Shown: in pieces, positions 38,416 through 48,924 of the stretch
Layout: each line of letters begins with the position of its first letter
Position numbering within the stretch: position 1 is the stretch's first letter
Assembly (NCBI RefSeq): GCF_000338275.1
Contig: NZ_ANMR01000004.1
Coordinates: forward strand, 1 to 64,000
Direction of reading: 5' to 3'
DNA length: 64,000 nt
Source: Staphylococcus xylosus NJ
GTDB taxonomy: Bacteria > Bacillota > Bacilli > Staphylococcales > Staphylococcaceae
Translations under genes and position numbers: made by a program
Notes under the pieces: model-generated
Database searches by the model: none
What the model was told of the DNA's origin: nothing
What the model saw: only the letters and a program-made list of their open reading frames with translations

Positions 38416-39729
38416 TTAAAATGACGAAGTGGCACCAACTTTTTCCATATAAGCACGTTGAATTTTTTGTATATCGCCAGCACCCATAAATAGAATAACT
38501 GAGTTATTATATTGTTCTAATATGCTTACACTTTGCTCATCGATTAGTTTTGCGCCATCGATTCTTTGAATCAAATCTTGAATTGTTAAATTACCAGTAT
38601 TTTCTCTTATAGAACCAAAAATCTCACATAAGAATGTTGTATCAGCTAAACTTAAGCAATCTGCAAATTCATCTAAAAACGCTTGAGTTCTGCTAAACGT
38701 ATGAGGTTGGAAAACTGCGATAACATCTTTATTAGGGTATTTCTTTCTCGCTGTTTCAATTGTAGCACTAATTTCTCTAGGGTGGTGCGCATAATCATCA
38801 ACTAACACTTGATTTCCAATTTTTGTCTCGTTGAACCTTCTTTTCACGCCACCAAACGTTTCTAACGCAGCTTTGATATTATCTACGTTTAGGCTCTCTA
38901 AATAGCTAATTGTAATTACAGCAAGACCATTTAGAATGTTATGATCGCCAAATTGTGGCGAAAGGAAGGTGTCATAGTATTCGTTTTTAATGTAAACATC
39001 AAATTGAGTACCTTTTTCACTAATTTTTAAGTTATCTGCATAAACATCGTCATCTTTAGAAAAACCATAATAGTAAACTGGTACGTCAGCTTCAATTTTT
39101 CGTAAATGCTCATCATCGCCCCATGCAATAATAGCCTTTTTCACGTTCTGCGCCATTTCTTGGAACGCGTTAAATACATCATCAACATCTTTAAAATAGT
39201 CCGGATGATCAAAATCTATATTTGTCATAATTGCATAATCTGGGTGATAACTTAAGAAATGTCTACGGTATTCACAAGCTTCGAATGCGAAATAATCACT
39301 TGCTGGTATACCTAAGCCAGTACCATCACCGATTAGGAATGATGTCTTTTTATCACCATTCATAACGTGTGATAATAGACCTGTAGTAGATGTCTTACCA
39401 TGTGCACCTGTAACTGCTACAGACGTATATTGATTGATGATATGACCTAAGAAGTCATGATAGCGAATAACTTCAATTTTTAATTCATGTGCACGTACAA
39501 TTTCCTCATGTGTGTCTGGAAAGGCATTACCTTGTACGATGACCATATCTTCTTTTATATTATCTGCATTGAAAGGTAAAATTTTGATACCATTATTTTT
39601 TAATGCTACTTCTGTAAAAACATAGTTTTGAATATCTGAACCTTGAACTTCATTTCCAAGATCACGCATGATTTGTGCTAATGAACTCATACCGGCACCT
39701 TTTATGCCAACAAAATGATAATGTGTCAT
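38416..39729 (-). CDS. murC: UDP-N-acetylmuramate-L-alanine ligase
   Basis: Adds the first residue, L-alanine, of the peptidoglycan stem peptide. 437 residues, normal length: N-terminal Rossmann domain [17 protein letters not shown]-binding [25 protein letters not shown] in the central domain and the C-terminal [11 protein letters not shown] and [17 protein letters not shown] site 6 bases before the ATG. Follows ftsK/sftA by 23 bases, so the two are co-transcribed. Confidence 0.97.
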   Translation of the reverse strand: MTHYHFVGIKGAGMSSLAQIMRDLGNEVQGSDIQNYVFTEVALKNNGIKILPFNADNIKEDMVIVQGNAFPDTHEEIVRAHELKIEVIRYHDFLGHIINQYTSVAVTGAHGKTSTTGLLSHVMNGDKKTSFLIGDGTGLGIPASDYFAFEACEYRRHFLSYHPDYAIMTNIDFDHPDYFKDVDDVFNAFQEMAQNVKKAIIAWGDDEHLRKIEADVPVYYYGFSKDDDVYADNLKISEKGTQFDVYIKNEYYDTFLSPQFGDHNILNGLAVITISYLESLNVDNIKAALETFGGVKRRFNETKIGNQVLVDDYAHHPREISATIETARKKYPNKDVIAVFQPHTFSRTQAFLDEFADCLSLADTTFLCEIFGSIRENTGNLTIQDLIQRIDGAKLIDEQSVSILEQYNNSVILFMGAGDIQKIQRAYMEKVGATSSF

Positions 39730-39752
39730 AAAAACACTCCTTTATCTCTATA

Positions 39753-42700
39753 TTAATTCTCATTTAAATCTGATTCTGTAATGTATACATCTCTTGGTTT
39801 TGAACCATTAGCTCCCGAAACATAACCTAGTTGTTCTAATTGATCAACTATTCTGGCTGCACGATTGTAACCAATCTGGAAATGTCGTTGTATTAATGAA
39901 GTTGAAATATGTCCCTCATTCAACATAAATTGACACACATCATCGAATAAATCATCCTGCGGTTGACTTTCAGTTTTCTTTAATAATTCTTTTTCTTCAA
40001 ACAAATACTCTGGTTCTCTTTGTTCTTTAATAAAATCAACTACATCATCAATTTCTTCATCAGATACAAAGGTTCCTTGAACTCGTATTGGTTTATTCAT
40101 TCCACTTCCGAGATAAAGCATATCACCGTATCCAAGTAAGCGTTCTGCACCACCGCTATCTAATATGGTACGGGAATCAACGCTTGACGATACCATAAAT
40201 GCAACTCTTGTTGGAATATTTGCTTTGATTAAACCTGTTATTACATTGACAGATGGTCTTTGTGTTGCAACTAACATATGAATACCACATGCACGTGCTT
40301 TTTGTGCTATACGAGCAATCGATTGCTCTACTTCTTGTGGTGCCATCATCATTAAATCTGCTAACTCATCTATAACTATAACAATTTTCGGCATTCTATC
40401 CTCATATGTTGCTTTCTTATTAAAAGCGGTTATATTTCTTACATGATATTTAGCAAAGACTTTGTAACGTCTTTCCATCTCTTCAACAGCCCATTTCAAA
40501 CTTTGCGTAGCTGCTTTTACATCTGTAATAACTGGTGAAACTAAATGTGGTAAATCATTATATGGAGCCAATTCAACCATTTTTGGATCGATTAAAAGTA
40601 ATTTTAATTCTTCTGGATGATTTTTATATAATAAAGACATTAAGATACTATTTATACATACTGATTTACCAGAACCTGTAGCACCAGCTATTAAAGCGTG
40701 TGGTGTTTTAGAGATATCCATCAATAACGGTTCATTGTTAATTCTAAGACCCATGGCTACAGTTAACTTAGATTCTGAATTTTTAAACGCGGGCTCTTCA
40801 ATAATTGAACGTAAATTTACTGTTGTTGAATTTTGGTTTGGTACTTCTATACCAACTAAACTTGTACCGGCTATTGGTGCTTCAATACGAATATCCTTAG
40901 CAGCTAACGCCATCTTAATATCATCTTGCAAAGCAGTGATTCTTGAAACTTTCACGCCTTTTTCAACAGATAATTCAAAACGTGTCACACTTGGTCCTTC
41001 TGTTACGTTCTGTACCTCCGCTGGTACATTAAAATAATAGAAAGCTTCATTTAACTCTTGTTTTTTATCCTCTATCCAAGACTCATCTACTTCATGTTGT
41101 TTAGGTGCTTCTAATAATTCTACACTCGGTAATTTAATATTTGGTCCTCGACGTATAGTTGTTTTATTTTCATTCTCATTTGATGTTTTTGAAGCACCTT
41201 GCTGTGAGGTGGATTCTGGTTTTAGTAATGGTTCTTGGACAGATTGTCCAGTGTCCTCATTTGGGTTAACTGACTGATGGTTGCTAATAACATTGCTATC
41301 TATAGACGCACCTGATTTATCAGATTGTTGGTTGTTACTTTTTGCTGTTTTAGCTTCAACATATTTATGTTCCGTTTCATTTATTGACGTTTCATCAGTT
41401 AATGTTGCATCTTCAGTATCTGACGTATTATTTAGCTCACTTTTTGCAGAGCTGTATTGAACATTATCTGATTCATTTGTCACACCTTTGTTTTTATGTT
41501 CTGAAGAAACCGTATGCTCTGTATGTGTCTGTTGCTCTGTCGTCTTAAGTTCAGTAGTATTATCGTTTGTTGCACGTTCAGTTGTATGCTCTGTCGCATA
41601 TTCTATATTTGAACTAGCTCGATTTTGATTCTGTGCTTTTCTTGTATCTAGCATACGTTTTTTATCTGAAGGTGTCATGACAACATTGAAAGGTTTACTA
41701 CCTTTTTTATTAGCTGATTTGGCTTGAGTTGACTGGTCACGATATGTTGCTTTACCTGTATCAACTTTTGAATCTACTGTATTATTTGTTTCTTGTTCCT
41801 CTGAAACTTTATCTTGTGAAATATCTTTATCATCATGAACTACTTTTGAAAGACTAACGTCTATATCATCTACTGCATTTTCTTCAGAATGAGATAGGTT
41901 TGAGTCTTCGCTATCACCTTCAGCTGATAAAGATGGATTAGCAGATTCAAGAGACCCGTTTACCATTTCTTCGGGTTCAGACTCTTGAGATGTTTCTACA
42001 TTTTCATTTGTATCATCATCATTTGAATGTAAAGGCTCATTATTTGATGAAATTAATTCACTCGTGCCATTATCTGCTAACTCTCTGTAATTTGCATCAG
42101 CTATGTCATTATCTACAGTTTCTGCGTTTTGACTTGCTTCTGTTTCTGATTGTATTTCTGTTGTATCTTTATTAAGACTTTCATTAGATTGTGAGTTGAA
42201 TACCTCATCTGAAGACTTATTGTCATGCGTATTGGTTAAATCGTAAGATACATTTTCATCCTTATCTTCTGACATATCATCATCGATTGCTTGAGGTTCT
42301 GTAATACTTTTGTCTGTCTGTATTTCAGTATCAATATTTACATATTCGTCATTGATCGTATGTATATCCCGAATATTATCTAAATTAATTTCTTCGTAAT
42401 TATACGTTGAGTCAATTTCCTCTTCTTGCTGATTGTCAGATGTATTTTGCGTAACGTTAGGATTTGGAGCATCTTGAACTGATGCTTCCGAATCAATTTC
42501 AGTAGCATTTGTCGTTTGATCTTCAGCATCTAACGAGCTTTCACCTATGTAGTTTTGAGCTTGTTTTGCATACATTTCATCGATTGCTTTTTGTATACTA
42601 TCTTCTTGGTTCTCTTGATATTCATGACGTTTTTGTTGTAATGCTTTTTTAAATTGTCGCTTTTGAAGCACTTTTCTTTCACGTTCACGGCGTATTTCTT

Positions 42701-43616
42701 CAACAATTTGTGAAGCATATATATTTTCAATTTTAATTGTATTATCAATTTTTGCACGCTTAGCAAGAGGTTCTTGTTTAGCTATCTCTGTTGCATCAAA
42801 CGAGTTATTTTGTATTTTCTCTTCTTCACTTTCACTATCTTCTGTTTGTTCAATAGTTGATGAAGATGCCACAGCATTATTATCTTTAGTAAGATCATCG
42901 ACATATTGATCGTTATAATATGTCGTATCATCTGAACTCGAATTATGAGAATCGTGCTGATCCGTATTATCAAATTCCAAACTAACTTTATCATCATTTG
43001 AGTCAGCTTCAGACTGCTGATTCTGTTTTATAACGCCATTAACTAGTGGACTAGGTTTTTTTGTACCAAAAATCGCAGAAGGGACTTCACTCGCTTTAAA
43101 ATCACTTTGATGGTAACTAGGTGTATTAGTTTTATGTTTTGAAGCCGCATTTGCGCGTAAAACATCCGTCTGAATTCTCATTCTTTTACCTTTGTGACTT
43201 CTCTGTTCACTTTTTGGTTCAGAAACTACTTCGTCACGTGTGTTATTTTGTTTTGTACGTTGCGAATCCACATTGTTAGAAACATCATTTTCATACATAT
43301 GTCTACGTCTTCTTTGTTTGTGATTAACACTTATATTATCGTCATTCTTGCGATAAGTATGGTTATCATTAACTTCAGTATTCGAGTTATCTACATTTGC
43401 ATCGTTATTTACGTTATTTGTTTCATTTGCTTCTTCCAAAATACGCATTGGAAATCTAAACTTTCCTTTAGGCCTTTCATAAACATCATTGTTCTGAGGA
43501 AGTAATGAATCTTGGTCTTCTTGTTGTGTAGCTTTTTGACGTCGTTGGCTTCTTTTATTAAGATAATCTTCACTTGAGTCATTATCTTCTCCAAATAACT
43601 TGTCGAACCAGCTCAT
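39753..43616 (-). CDS. FtsK/SpoIIIE-family DNA translocase, soluble SftA type
   Basis: Hexameric ATPase that moves chromosomal DNA away from the closing septum. 1287 residues. About 800 N-terminal residues are acidic, Asn/Ser/Asp/Glu-rich and without any membrane helix, apart from conserved islands MSWFDKLFGEDN, KFRFPM, SEVPSAIFGT and the basic helix EEIRRERERKVLQKRQFKK. The motor domain follows: AGATGSGKSVCIN (Walker A), IVIVIDELADLM (Walker B), ATQRPSVNVITG; then the C-terminal winged-helix gamma domain (VCQFMLNEGHISTSLIQRHFQIGYNRAARI, written here as VCQFM to AARI). Position between ytpR and murC matches Bacillus sftA; staphylococcal papers call it FtsK. ATG 43616 has AGGAGG 10 bases upstream. 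Confidence 0.94.
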   Translation of the reverse strand: MSWFDKLFGEDNDSSEDYLNKRSQRRQKATQQEDQDSLLPQNNDVYERPKGKFRFPMRILEEANETNNVNNDANVDNSNTEVNDNHTYRKNDDNISVNHKQRRRRHMYENDVSNNVDSQRTKQNNTRDEVVSEPKSEQRSHKGKRMRIQTDVLRANAASKHKTNTPSYHQSDFKASEVPSAIFGTKKPSPLVNGVIKQNQQSEADSNDDKVSLEFDNTDQHDSHNSSSDDTTYYNDQYVDDLTKDNNAVASSSTIEQTEDSESEEEKIQNNSFDATEIAKQEPLAKRAKIDNTIKIENIYASQIVEEIRRERERKVLQKRQFKKALQQKRHEYQENQEDSIQKAIDEMYAKQAQNYIGESSLDAEDQTTNATEIDSEASVQDAPNPNVTQNTSDNQQEEEIDSTYNYEEINLDNIRDIHTINDEYVNIDTEIQTDKSITEPQAIDDDMSEDKDENVSYDLTNTHDNKSSDEVFNSQSNESLNKDTTEIQSETEASQNAETVDNDIADANYRELADNGTSELISSNNEPLHSNDDDTNENVETSQESEPEEMVNGSLESANPSLSAEGDSEDSNLSHSEENAVDDIDVSLSKVVHDDKDISQDKVSEEQETNNTVDSKVDTGKATYRDQSTQAKSANKKGSKPFNVVMTPSDKKRMLDTRKAQNQNRASSNIEYATEHTTERATNDNTTELKTTEQQTHTEHTVSSEHKNKGVTNESDNVQYSSAKSELNNTSDTEDATLTDETSINETEHKYVEAKTAKSNNQQSDKSGASIDSNVISNHQSVNPNEDTGQSVQEPLLKPESTSQQGASKTSNENENKTTIRRGPNIKLPSVELLEAPKQHEVDESWIEDKKQELNEAFYYFNVPAEVQNVTEGPSVTRFELSVEKGVKVSRITALQDDIKMALAAKDIRIEAPIAGTSLVGIEVPNQNSTTVNLRSIIEEPAFKNSESKLTVAMGLRINNEPLLMDISKTPHALIAGATGSGKSVCINSILMSLLYKNHPEELKLLLIDPKMVELAPYNDLPHLVSPVITDVKAATQSLKWAVEEMERRYKVFAKYHVRNITAFNKKATYEDRMPKIVIVIDELADLMMMAPQEVEQSIARIAQKARACGIHMLVATQRPSVNVITGLIKANIPTRVAFMVSSSVDSRTILDSGGAERLLGYGDMLYLGSGMNKPIRVQGTFVSDEEIDDVVDFIKEQREPEYLFEEKELLKKTESQPQDDLFDDVCQFMLNEGHISTSLIQRHFQIGYNRAARIVDQLEQLGYVSGANGSKPRDVYITESDLNEN

Positions 43617-43633
43617 ACGCACATTACCTCCTT

Positions 43634-44233
43634 TTATTCTTCAAAAAATGCTTGACCTACTGTGTAATCATCAGATAAGACCATAATACCTTTTTCTTGT
43701 GGTGCGTTTGGTAAGCCTAACTCTTTCATTGAACATATCATGCCACTTGATGCAACTCCTCTTAGTTCAGCATCTTTAATTACCATACCGCTAGGCATAA
43801 CAGCTCCAACTTTCGCTACAACAACCTTTTGTCCTGCTTCAATATTAGCTGCACCGCAAACAATTTGTAATTTTTCAGTGGAAACATCAACACTCAATAC
43901 ACTTAATTTATCAGCATCTGGATGTTTTTCTTTTGTCTCAACATAACCTACTACAAATTTAGGTGAAAAATCTGTATCTAACTTATAAGTGAATCCAGCT
44001 TCTTCAATAGCAGTTTGTAATTCATTAACTAATGTTTCATTTAATTTAACGTGGCCGTTACCATCTATAGATGATTTTTGTGAGGCATTAAATATATTAA
44101 ATCCTACAACTTTATTTTCGTGTTGTATTTCAACGACATCACCTTTAAATTCATAGTTAAATTCACCGTTAGCGGGCTCTATTTGTAAAAATGCTACATC
44201 TCCTACTGCTTGTTTATTATAAAAAAGATTCAT
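43634..44233 (-). CDS. ytpR: YtpR family tRNA-binding-domain protein
   Basis: 199 residues: an N-terminal DUF4479 region (1-90) followed by a tRNA-binding OB fold like that of PheT and EMAP-II, with [23 protein letters not shown] and [14 protein letters not shown]. It has no synthetase domain. The function is unknown; a role in tRNA handling is assumed from the domain. AAGGAG site. Seventeen bases upstream of ftsK/sftA, in the ytpP-ytpQ-ytpR-sftA-murC order of Bacillus. Confidence 0.88.
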   Translation of the reverse strand: MNLFYNKQAVGDVAFLQIEPANGEFNYEFKGDVVEIQHENKVVGFNIFNASQKSSIDGNGHVKLNETLVNELQTAIEEAGFTYKLDTDFSPKFVVGYVETKEKHPDADKLSVLSVDVSTEKLQIVCGAANIEAGQKVVVAKVGAVMPSGMVIKDAELRGVASSGMICSMKELGLPNAPQEKGIMVLSDDYTVGQAFFEE

Positions 44234-44246
44234 TAAAATTTACTCC

Positions 44247-45110
44247 TTACTTCTTATCTTTATTTTCATATTGTTTTCTTGTAGCTTCTAATCTTTGTAT
44301 TACATTTGGATCTCTTTTTTGTTTATTATTTTTACCTAAAATGAAAATAGGTTCAAAATGTCCTTTATCATATCCTAAGGATAGTGAAGTAATTGGCACT
44401 AAACCATTTGTGAAAAACTCCATAGTTAAATGTGCCATCACATCATAACCTGTTTTATTTCTTATATCAGCTATGATTAATACATCCTGATGTGGCACCG
44501 CTACTAACATTTCGCCTTCGCATTGTTCTTGTATGTTATTTAAAAATGAAGTGTTTAATACTCTACTAGCATCATAACCGTCATTGGTATTAACAAAATA
44601 GAATATATTACCCTTTACTTCATCAGTCGTATATTTATTTTCTAATTTTCTTACGTTAAATAACGCCATCTCTTTTAATTGTTGTTTAGTGAGATTCATT
44701 TGTTCTAGTGTTGTTTCATCAATTAGACGATAAGACTTACCTAAATCCATCGCATAGTATATATTAGTTTCTGCAGTATGTTCATCTATAACAAATGCAT
44801 TTCCGCTTTTGTCCTTCTTATCAAAGCTTGGCGATCTTAATACTGGCATTACTTTAATGTCATCAGTATTAGATAATGTCGCATCATTCATTTGTGCTAC
44901 AGCTTCCTCCACATAATAGACAATCTCATCAACTATTTTTTCTTTTTGAGATTTATATTTAGCTACAATCTGAGAGAGTTTAACAGTAACACCTTTATCA
45001 TTATCTAATCTAGATATACGTAATGTTTCTTCGTCACGATTAAAACTAAATTTAACGTCTAGATGGTTCAATCGATCTTTTAATTTATCTCTCATTTGAA
45101 AGACATTCAT
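44247..45110 (-). CDS. ytpQ: DUF1444 family protein (YtpQ-like)
   Basis: 287 residues of the DUF1444 family (UPF0354): [14 protein letters not shown] at the start, [15 protein letters not shown] and the C-terminal [21 protein letters not shown] are well conserved in Bacillales. No catalytic motif or membrane segment is evident. ATG 45110 has AGGAG 8 bases upstream; an earlier GTG falls on that site. Function unknown. Between ytpP and ytpR. Confidence 0.85.
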   Translation of the reverse strand: MNVFQMRDKLKDRLNHLDVKFSFNRDEETLRISRLDNDKGVTVKLSQIVAKYKSQKEKIVDEIVYYVEEAVAQMNDATLSNTDDIKVMPVLRSPSFDKKDKSGNAFVIDEHTAETNIYYAMDLGKSYRLIDETTLEQMNLTKQQLKEMALFNVRKLENKYTTDEVKGNIFYFVNTNDGYDASRVLNTSFLNNIQEQCEGEMLVAVPHQDVLIIADIRNKTGYDVMAHLTMEFFTNGLVPITSLSLGYDKGHFEPIFILGKNNKQKRDPNVIQRLEATRKQYENKDKK

Positions 45111-45240
45111 GTTTAACACTCCTATTAACGTGCCTTGTTCTAGTTTACAATAAAAGTACCCTTAGGAACAGAAAAAATGTAAGTTCTAAGGGTATATATT
45201 TTTATAAATTGATCTTGGTTTCTCCACAAAATGACTCGAC

Positions 45241-45549
45241 TTATAATGAAGATAAAAATGCATCAATTTGTTCAATTGATTTGCGCTCTTTACCAATATA
45301 GCTACCAATTTGTTGACCAGCATTAAACACAAGAAAACTTGGTATACCCATGATGCCATGCTCAACACATAAATCAATAAATTTGTCTCTATCTACTGAT
45401 ATAAATTTATATTCAATAAATTTCTCTTCGATTTGAGGGAGTTCTGGTTCAATAATTTTACAGTCAGGACACCAGTCTGCAGTAAATAAAAATACAGTTT
45501 TTCCATTTTTTAATTGCTCAAACTGTTGTTCACTTTCTAAATGCTTCAT
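45241..45549 (-). CDS. ytpP: Thioredoxin-like protein (YtpP-like)
   Basis: 102-residue single thioredoxin fold with the redox motif WCPDC in LFTADWCPDCKIIEP (cysteines about residue 28 and 31), cis-Pro in GIMGIPSFLVF and a shortened C-terminus. The CPDC active site differs from the CGPC of housekeeping thioredoxin, suggesting a different redox potential or partner. Possibly a bacillithiol-linked or DNA-repair redoxin; not established. TAGGAG site. Confidence 0.88.
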   Translation of the reverse strand: MKHLESEQQFEQLKNGKTVFLFTADWCPDCKIIEPELPQIEEKFIEYKFISVDRDKFIDLCVEHGIMGIPSFLVFNAGQQIGSYIGKERKSIEQIDAFLSSL

Positions 45550-45564
45550 CGTACCACTCCTATG

Positions 45565-46641
45565 TTATTTATATTGTAATATTTCAATTTCTTCTTGGTT
45601 TAAGTGCGTTATACTCTCCAATAATAATTTTCTTGCAGCTTCATAATCTCTAATATCAAAAACTGCATTTGTACTATGGATGTATCGTGCACAAACGCCA
45701 ATGACTGCTGTAGGAATACCTATCTTAGCTTTGTGAATTTCTCCGCCGTCTGTTCCGCCTGGCGAAACATAATATTGGTGAGCTATACCAAACTCTTTAG
45801 CAAGCGAAAGTAAATAATCTCTAAATGTTGGTTTTAGTAGCATTGTACCATCTTTAATTCTAATTAAAGTGCCTTCCCCTAATTCACCTGACAAGTTTTG
45901 CTTGCCTTTCATATCGTTTGCTGGAGAACAATCGACAACAAAGGCTACATCTGGATCAATGAGTTCGGCAGAAGCGCTTGCGCCTCGTAGTCCTACTTCC
46001 TCTTGTACGTTAGCTCCTACATACAAATCAAAATCCAATTCTACATCTTTTAGTAATTCTAATAATTCGATGCCAATTAAACAACCATAACGATTATCCC
46101 AAGCTTTACTAGCATATCGAAATTCAGATAATTGCGTGAAAGTAGTATCAGGTACAATACTATCACCAATCTCAATACCTCGTTGCGCTACTTCCTCCCT
46201 ATTTTGTGAACCAATGTCTAATAACAATTCTTCAATTTTAGGAGCACCTTCATTGCCTAACCTAAAGTGTTTAGGTATATTTGCAACAACACCACTGATT
46301 TCTTCACCTTGACGTGACTTTACTTTAAGCCTTTGGCCTTGCCATATGTCATTGGCAACGCCACCTAAGTTGGTAAACTGTAACATACCGTTGCTTGTTA
46401 CATTCGTCACCATAAAACCAATTTCGTCCATGTGAGCAGCAACCATTATACGTTTAGCATTAGATTTTTTCGAGCGTTTCACTCCGTAAAAGCCGCCCAT
46501 TCGATTATAAATAAATTCATCTACAAAAGGCGCCATTTCAGATTCCATATATGATTTTACATCACCTTCAAAACCAGGTGCACCATGTAATTCTGTTAAT
46601 ATTTTCATTCTTGTTAATGTTTTATTATTGTTTATATCCAA
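45565..46641 (-). CDS. M42 family aminopeptidase (YtoP-like)
   Basis: Cytoplasmic dinuclear-metal aminopeptidase, in this subgroup often annotated glutamyl aminopeptidase. 358 residues: metal ligands in VAAHMDEIGFMV, bridging Asp in KAWDNRYGC, catalytic Glu pair in VQEEVGLRGA, Asp in VVDCSPAND, and His in ARYIHSTNAV. Uses a TTG start at 46641 with AAGGAG 9 bases upstream. Divergent from the ytzB-like gene. Confidence 0.9.
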   Translation of the reverse strand: MDINNNKTLTRMKILTELHGAPGFEGDVKSYMESEMAPFVDEFIYNRMGGFYGVKRSKKSNAKRIMVAAHMDEIGFMVTNVTSNGMLQFTNLGGVANDIWQGQRLKVKSRQGEEISGVVANIPKHFRLGNEGAPKIEELLLDIGSQNREEVAQRGIEIGDSIVPDTTFTQLSEFRYASKAWDNRYGCLIGIELLELLKDVELDFDLYVGANVQEEVGLRGASASAELIDPDVAFVVDCSPANDMKGKQNLSGELGEGTLIRIKDGTMLLKPTFRDYLLSLAKEFGIAHQYYVSPGGTDGGEIHKAKIGIPTAVIGVCARYIHSTNAVFDIRDYEAARKLLLESITHLNQEEIEILQYK

Positions 46642-46723
46642 CGTGTCTCACTCCTTAAGATTTATTATATCATCTTCATTATGGTAAACTATAAATATGA
46701 CTTTATTGGGGGTAGATTGTGTT

Positions 46724-47041
46724 ATGTTGAATAAAAAAAATAGGTTCATCATCTTATTTATTACGCTGACAACTATTGTCGGATCTATTTATTTTTATAC
46801 TCGCCGCAAGCATCAACAATATCAAGATCCAGAAAAAATCATTTCTGAAGTTAGAACCTATTTTATGAATGTTATAGGCTCATACATATTGCATGAACCA
46901 ATTACTTATAAAAACACTAGTGATACTACGCTTGTTTACCAAGGAGGTATTACTACCCAAAATAATGGGTCACTTACTTCATATGATTTTTTTGTCGATG
47001 CAAATAGTGGAGAAATCATTAATATTATTGAATGTGAATGA
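46724..47041 (+). CDS. Small membrane-anchored PepSY-like protein (YtzB-like)
   Basis: 105 residues: one N-terminal membrane helix (about 7-24) followed by an extracytoplasmic PepSY-type domain with KIISEVRTYF and a C-terminal YDFFVDANSGEIINI, the typical PepSY ending. PepSY domains bind or inhibit peptidases. Matches Bacillus ytzB, also next to the M42 gene. The ATG 46724 (MLNKKNRF) has GGGGG upstream at 11 bases; the in-frame ATG at 46697 lacks a site. Function unknown. Confidence 0.75.
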   Translation: MLNKKNRFIILFITLTTIVGSIYFYTRRKHQQYQDPEKIISEVRTYFMNVIGSYILHEPITYKNTSDTTLVYQGGITTQNNGSLTSYDFFVDANSGEIINIIECE

Positions 47042-47044
47042 TAG

Positions 47045-47247
47045 AAGGTTAAAGTTATGAACGTAAAATGTATATAGTATGAGCATACGCTTCATCTATT
47101 AGATGTGAGCTGAGATTGCCTCATATCACCAAAACTATATACATAATTGAAGTCGAAGGATTAAAATGGATTATGCTCAAGAAATATACACATATATTTC
47201 TTAATTCATATTTTAACTCCGAAGCTTAAATTCATAACTTTAACCTT
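47045..47247. repeat. Structured ~200-nt intergenic element with 17-bp terminal inverted repeats
   Basis: Arms 47045-47061 and 47231-47247 (AAGGTTAAAGTTATGAA and its exact complement) enclose three nested helices: TGTATATAGT/ACTATATACA (47069-47078, 47134-47143) closing over two small hairpins CATCT/AGATG and TGAG/CTCA; GGATTAAAAT with ATTTTAACTCC (about 47158-47167, 47210-47220); and AAGAAATATA/TATATTTCTT (47179-47188, 47193-47202). T-rich flank on the plus side. Lies between convergent ytzB-like and ytnP. Confidence 0.75.
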
Positions 47248-47249
47248 TT

Positions 47250-48077
47250 TTAATCTCTAGAAATAAATGTTTCAATTTCTGTCATACTCTGTTTATCAAA
47301 TTTCACTGCAAAATAATTCACATCATGATAATACAAGAACCAGTAATCATTTAAAATATAATTGGGAATCAAGCGTTCTTTCTCTCTTATTGACTGCATA
47401 GGATAGTCATCATAAGCAGTTACCCACAACGGGTTTCTATGAGCAATTGTCGGGAATATGTCTCCCATGTGAATAGCTTTTTCACCTTTACTCTCTATCG
47501 TAATAATAGAATGACCAAAGCTATGTCCCCCAGTATGCATGATGTTAACACCTGGTAAAACTTCCATTTCTTCATCAAATAACAATAATTTTCTTTGGAA
47601 ATCACCGTTATTCTTCGTCCAATAAGTTGATTTACTTCTCAAGTTCGGGCTTTGAAATTCATGCCACTCGTCTTGCTGAATGATATGAATAGCATTTTCA
47701 AAAATCGCATGTCCTGCATCATCAGTTAAACCTGCAGCATGGTCAAAATGCATATGTGTCATTAACACATAATCAATATCCTTTGTTGTCATATCCAATG
47801 CTTCTAAATCATCATTCATATGACTTTCGTATTCTGCACCAAAATTTCTACGTTCTTTATCTGTTAATTTACCAAATCCAATACCAGTATCTATAATGAC
47901 ATTTTTATCACCAGTTTGTATTAATATTGGATGCGTAGGTAAAGGAATTTGATTCTTTTCATTCACTTCGTATTTTTTTGTCCATAAAGCTCGAGGTACA
48001 ACACCAAACATAGCACCTCCATCAATATTTGTAATACCCCCGTTTAAATAATGTACACTAAAATCTCCTAATTTCAT
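47250..48077 (-). CDS. ytnP: Metallo-beta-lactamase fold hydrolase (YtnP-like)
   Basis: 275 residues with the binuclear Zn motif HMHFDHAAG (HxHxDH), a third ligand region MHTGGHSFGHSI, and HMGDIFPT. The N-terminus LGDFSVHYLNGGITNIDGGAMFG matches Bacillus YtnP, a lactonase that can quench acyl-homoserine-lactone and other lactone signals. It may act on other lactones or esters in staphylococci. No signal peptide. GAGGAGG site. Stop codon lies 2 bases from the structured element. Confidence 0.85.
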   Translation of the reverse strand: MKLGDFSVHYLNGGITNIDGGAMFGVVPRALWTKKYEVNEKNQIPLPTHPILIQTGDKNVIIDTGIGFGKLTDKERRNFGAEYESHMNDDLEALDMTTKDIDYVLMTHMHFDHAAGLTDDAGHAIFENAIHIIQQDEWHEFQSPNLRSKSTYWTKNNGDFQRKLLLFDEEMEVLPGVNIMHTGGHSFGHSIITIESKGEKAIHMGDIFPTIAHRNPLWVTAYDDYPMQSIREKERLIPNYILNDYWFLYYHDVNYFAVKFDKQSMTEIETFISRD

Positions 48078-48276
48078 AAATTAATTCCTCCTCAGTATCC
48101 TATAAACCTTTGTTACTCATTATCTTTTATATTAATACAAACAAACTATTACGTAAAATAATGCACTATCGAGCATGTTAAGCACTTTTTTCTCATTATT
48201 TAATACAAAAATACATTACAATAGCATAAAAAAATTGATAAGGCTTTGCCCTATCAATTAGAATGATTTTATTAAA

Positions 48277-48912
48277 TTAATGGAATTTGGCTTCCATCCG
48301 ATAAATTCTAGAGCCTTTATCAGAAAACTTTCTTTCATATTCTGTCTCTATGTTAGTTTCAACATCTTCTTGATGCAAATTCAAATTAATTTTGGTGAAA
48401 TACATACCAAATTGCGACATACTTTCTAAACTATATGCAAATAGTCCTCGATTATCAGTTTTGAAGTGAAGTTCTCCGTCTTTTTTTAATACTTGTTTAT
48501 ACAAAGCTAAATAAGTATGATAAGTCAATCGACGTTTAGTATGTCTTTTCTTTGGCCATGGATCTGAAAAATTTAAATAGATGCGTGAAATTTCTTCATC
48601 TTTAAAATATTCATTAAGTTCTATAGCATCGTTACATATGAGTTTAATATTAGTTAAACCTTGATCTAATACTTTATCTAGAACTTTAACCATTACGCTT
48701 TTTTCCCGTTCCATTGAAATAAAATTAATTTCAGGATTTTGTGCAGCAAGCGTAGTTATAAACTGTCCCATTCCTGAACCTATTTCAATATAAATCGGTT
48801 GATCATTATCAAACCAATCACTGATTTGCCCTGCATGACTACCGTCGAGATCCACTATATTCGGTTCTTTTTTTAAGTAGTCTTCCGCCCACGGCTTGTA
48901 GCGCATTCTCAT
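48277..48912 (-). CDS. trmB: tRNA (guanine-N7-)-methyltransferase TrmB
   Basis: Makes m7G46 in tRNA variable loops using S-adenosylmethionine. 211 residues: [16 protein letters not shown] (motif I), [19 protein letters not shown], the signature [18 protein letters not shown], and [14 protein letters not shown]. Typical length. It follows the phosphotransferase gene by 12 bases, as ytmP-trmB in Bacillus. Confidence 0.97.
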   Translation of the reverse strand: MRMRYKPWAEDYLKKEPNIVDLDGSHAGQISDWFDNDQPIYIEIGSGMGQFITTLAAQNPEINFISMEREKSVMVKVLDKVLDQGLTNIKLICNDAIELNEYFKDEEISRIYLNFSDPWPKKRHTKRRLTYHTYLALYKQVLKKDGELHFKTDNRGLFAYSLESMSQFGMYFTKINLNLHQEDVETNIETEYERKFSDKGSRIYRMEAKFH

Positions 48913-48924
48913 TTTGATAACTCC

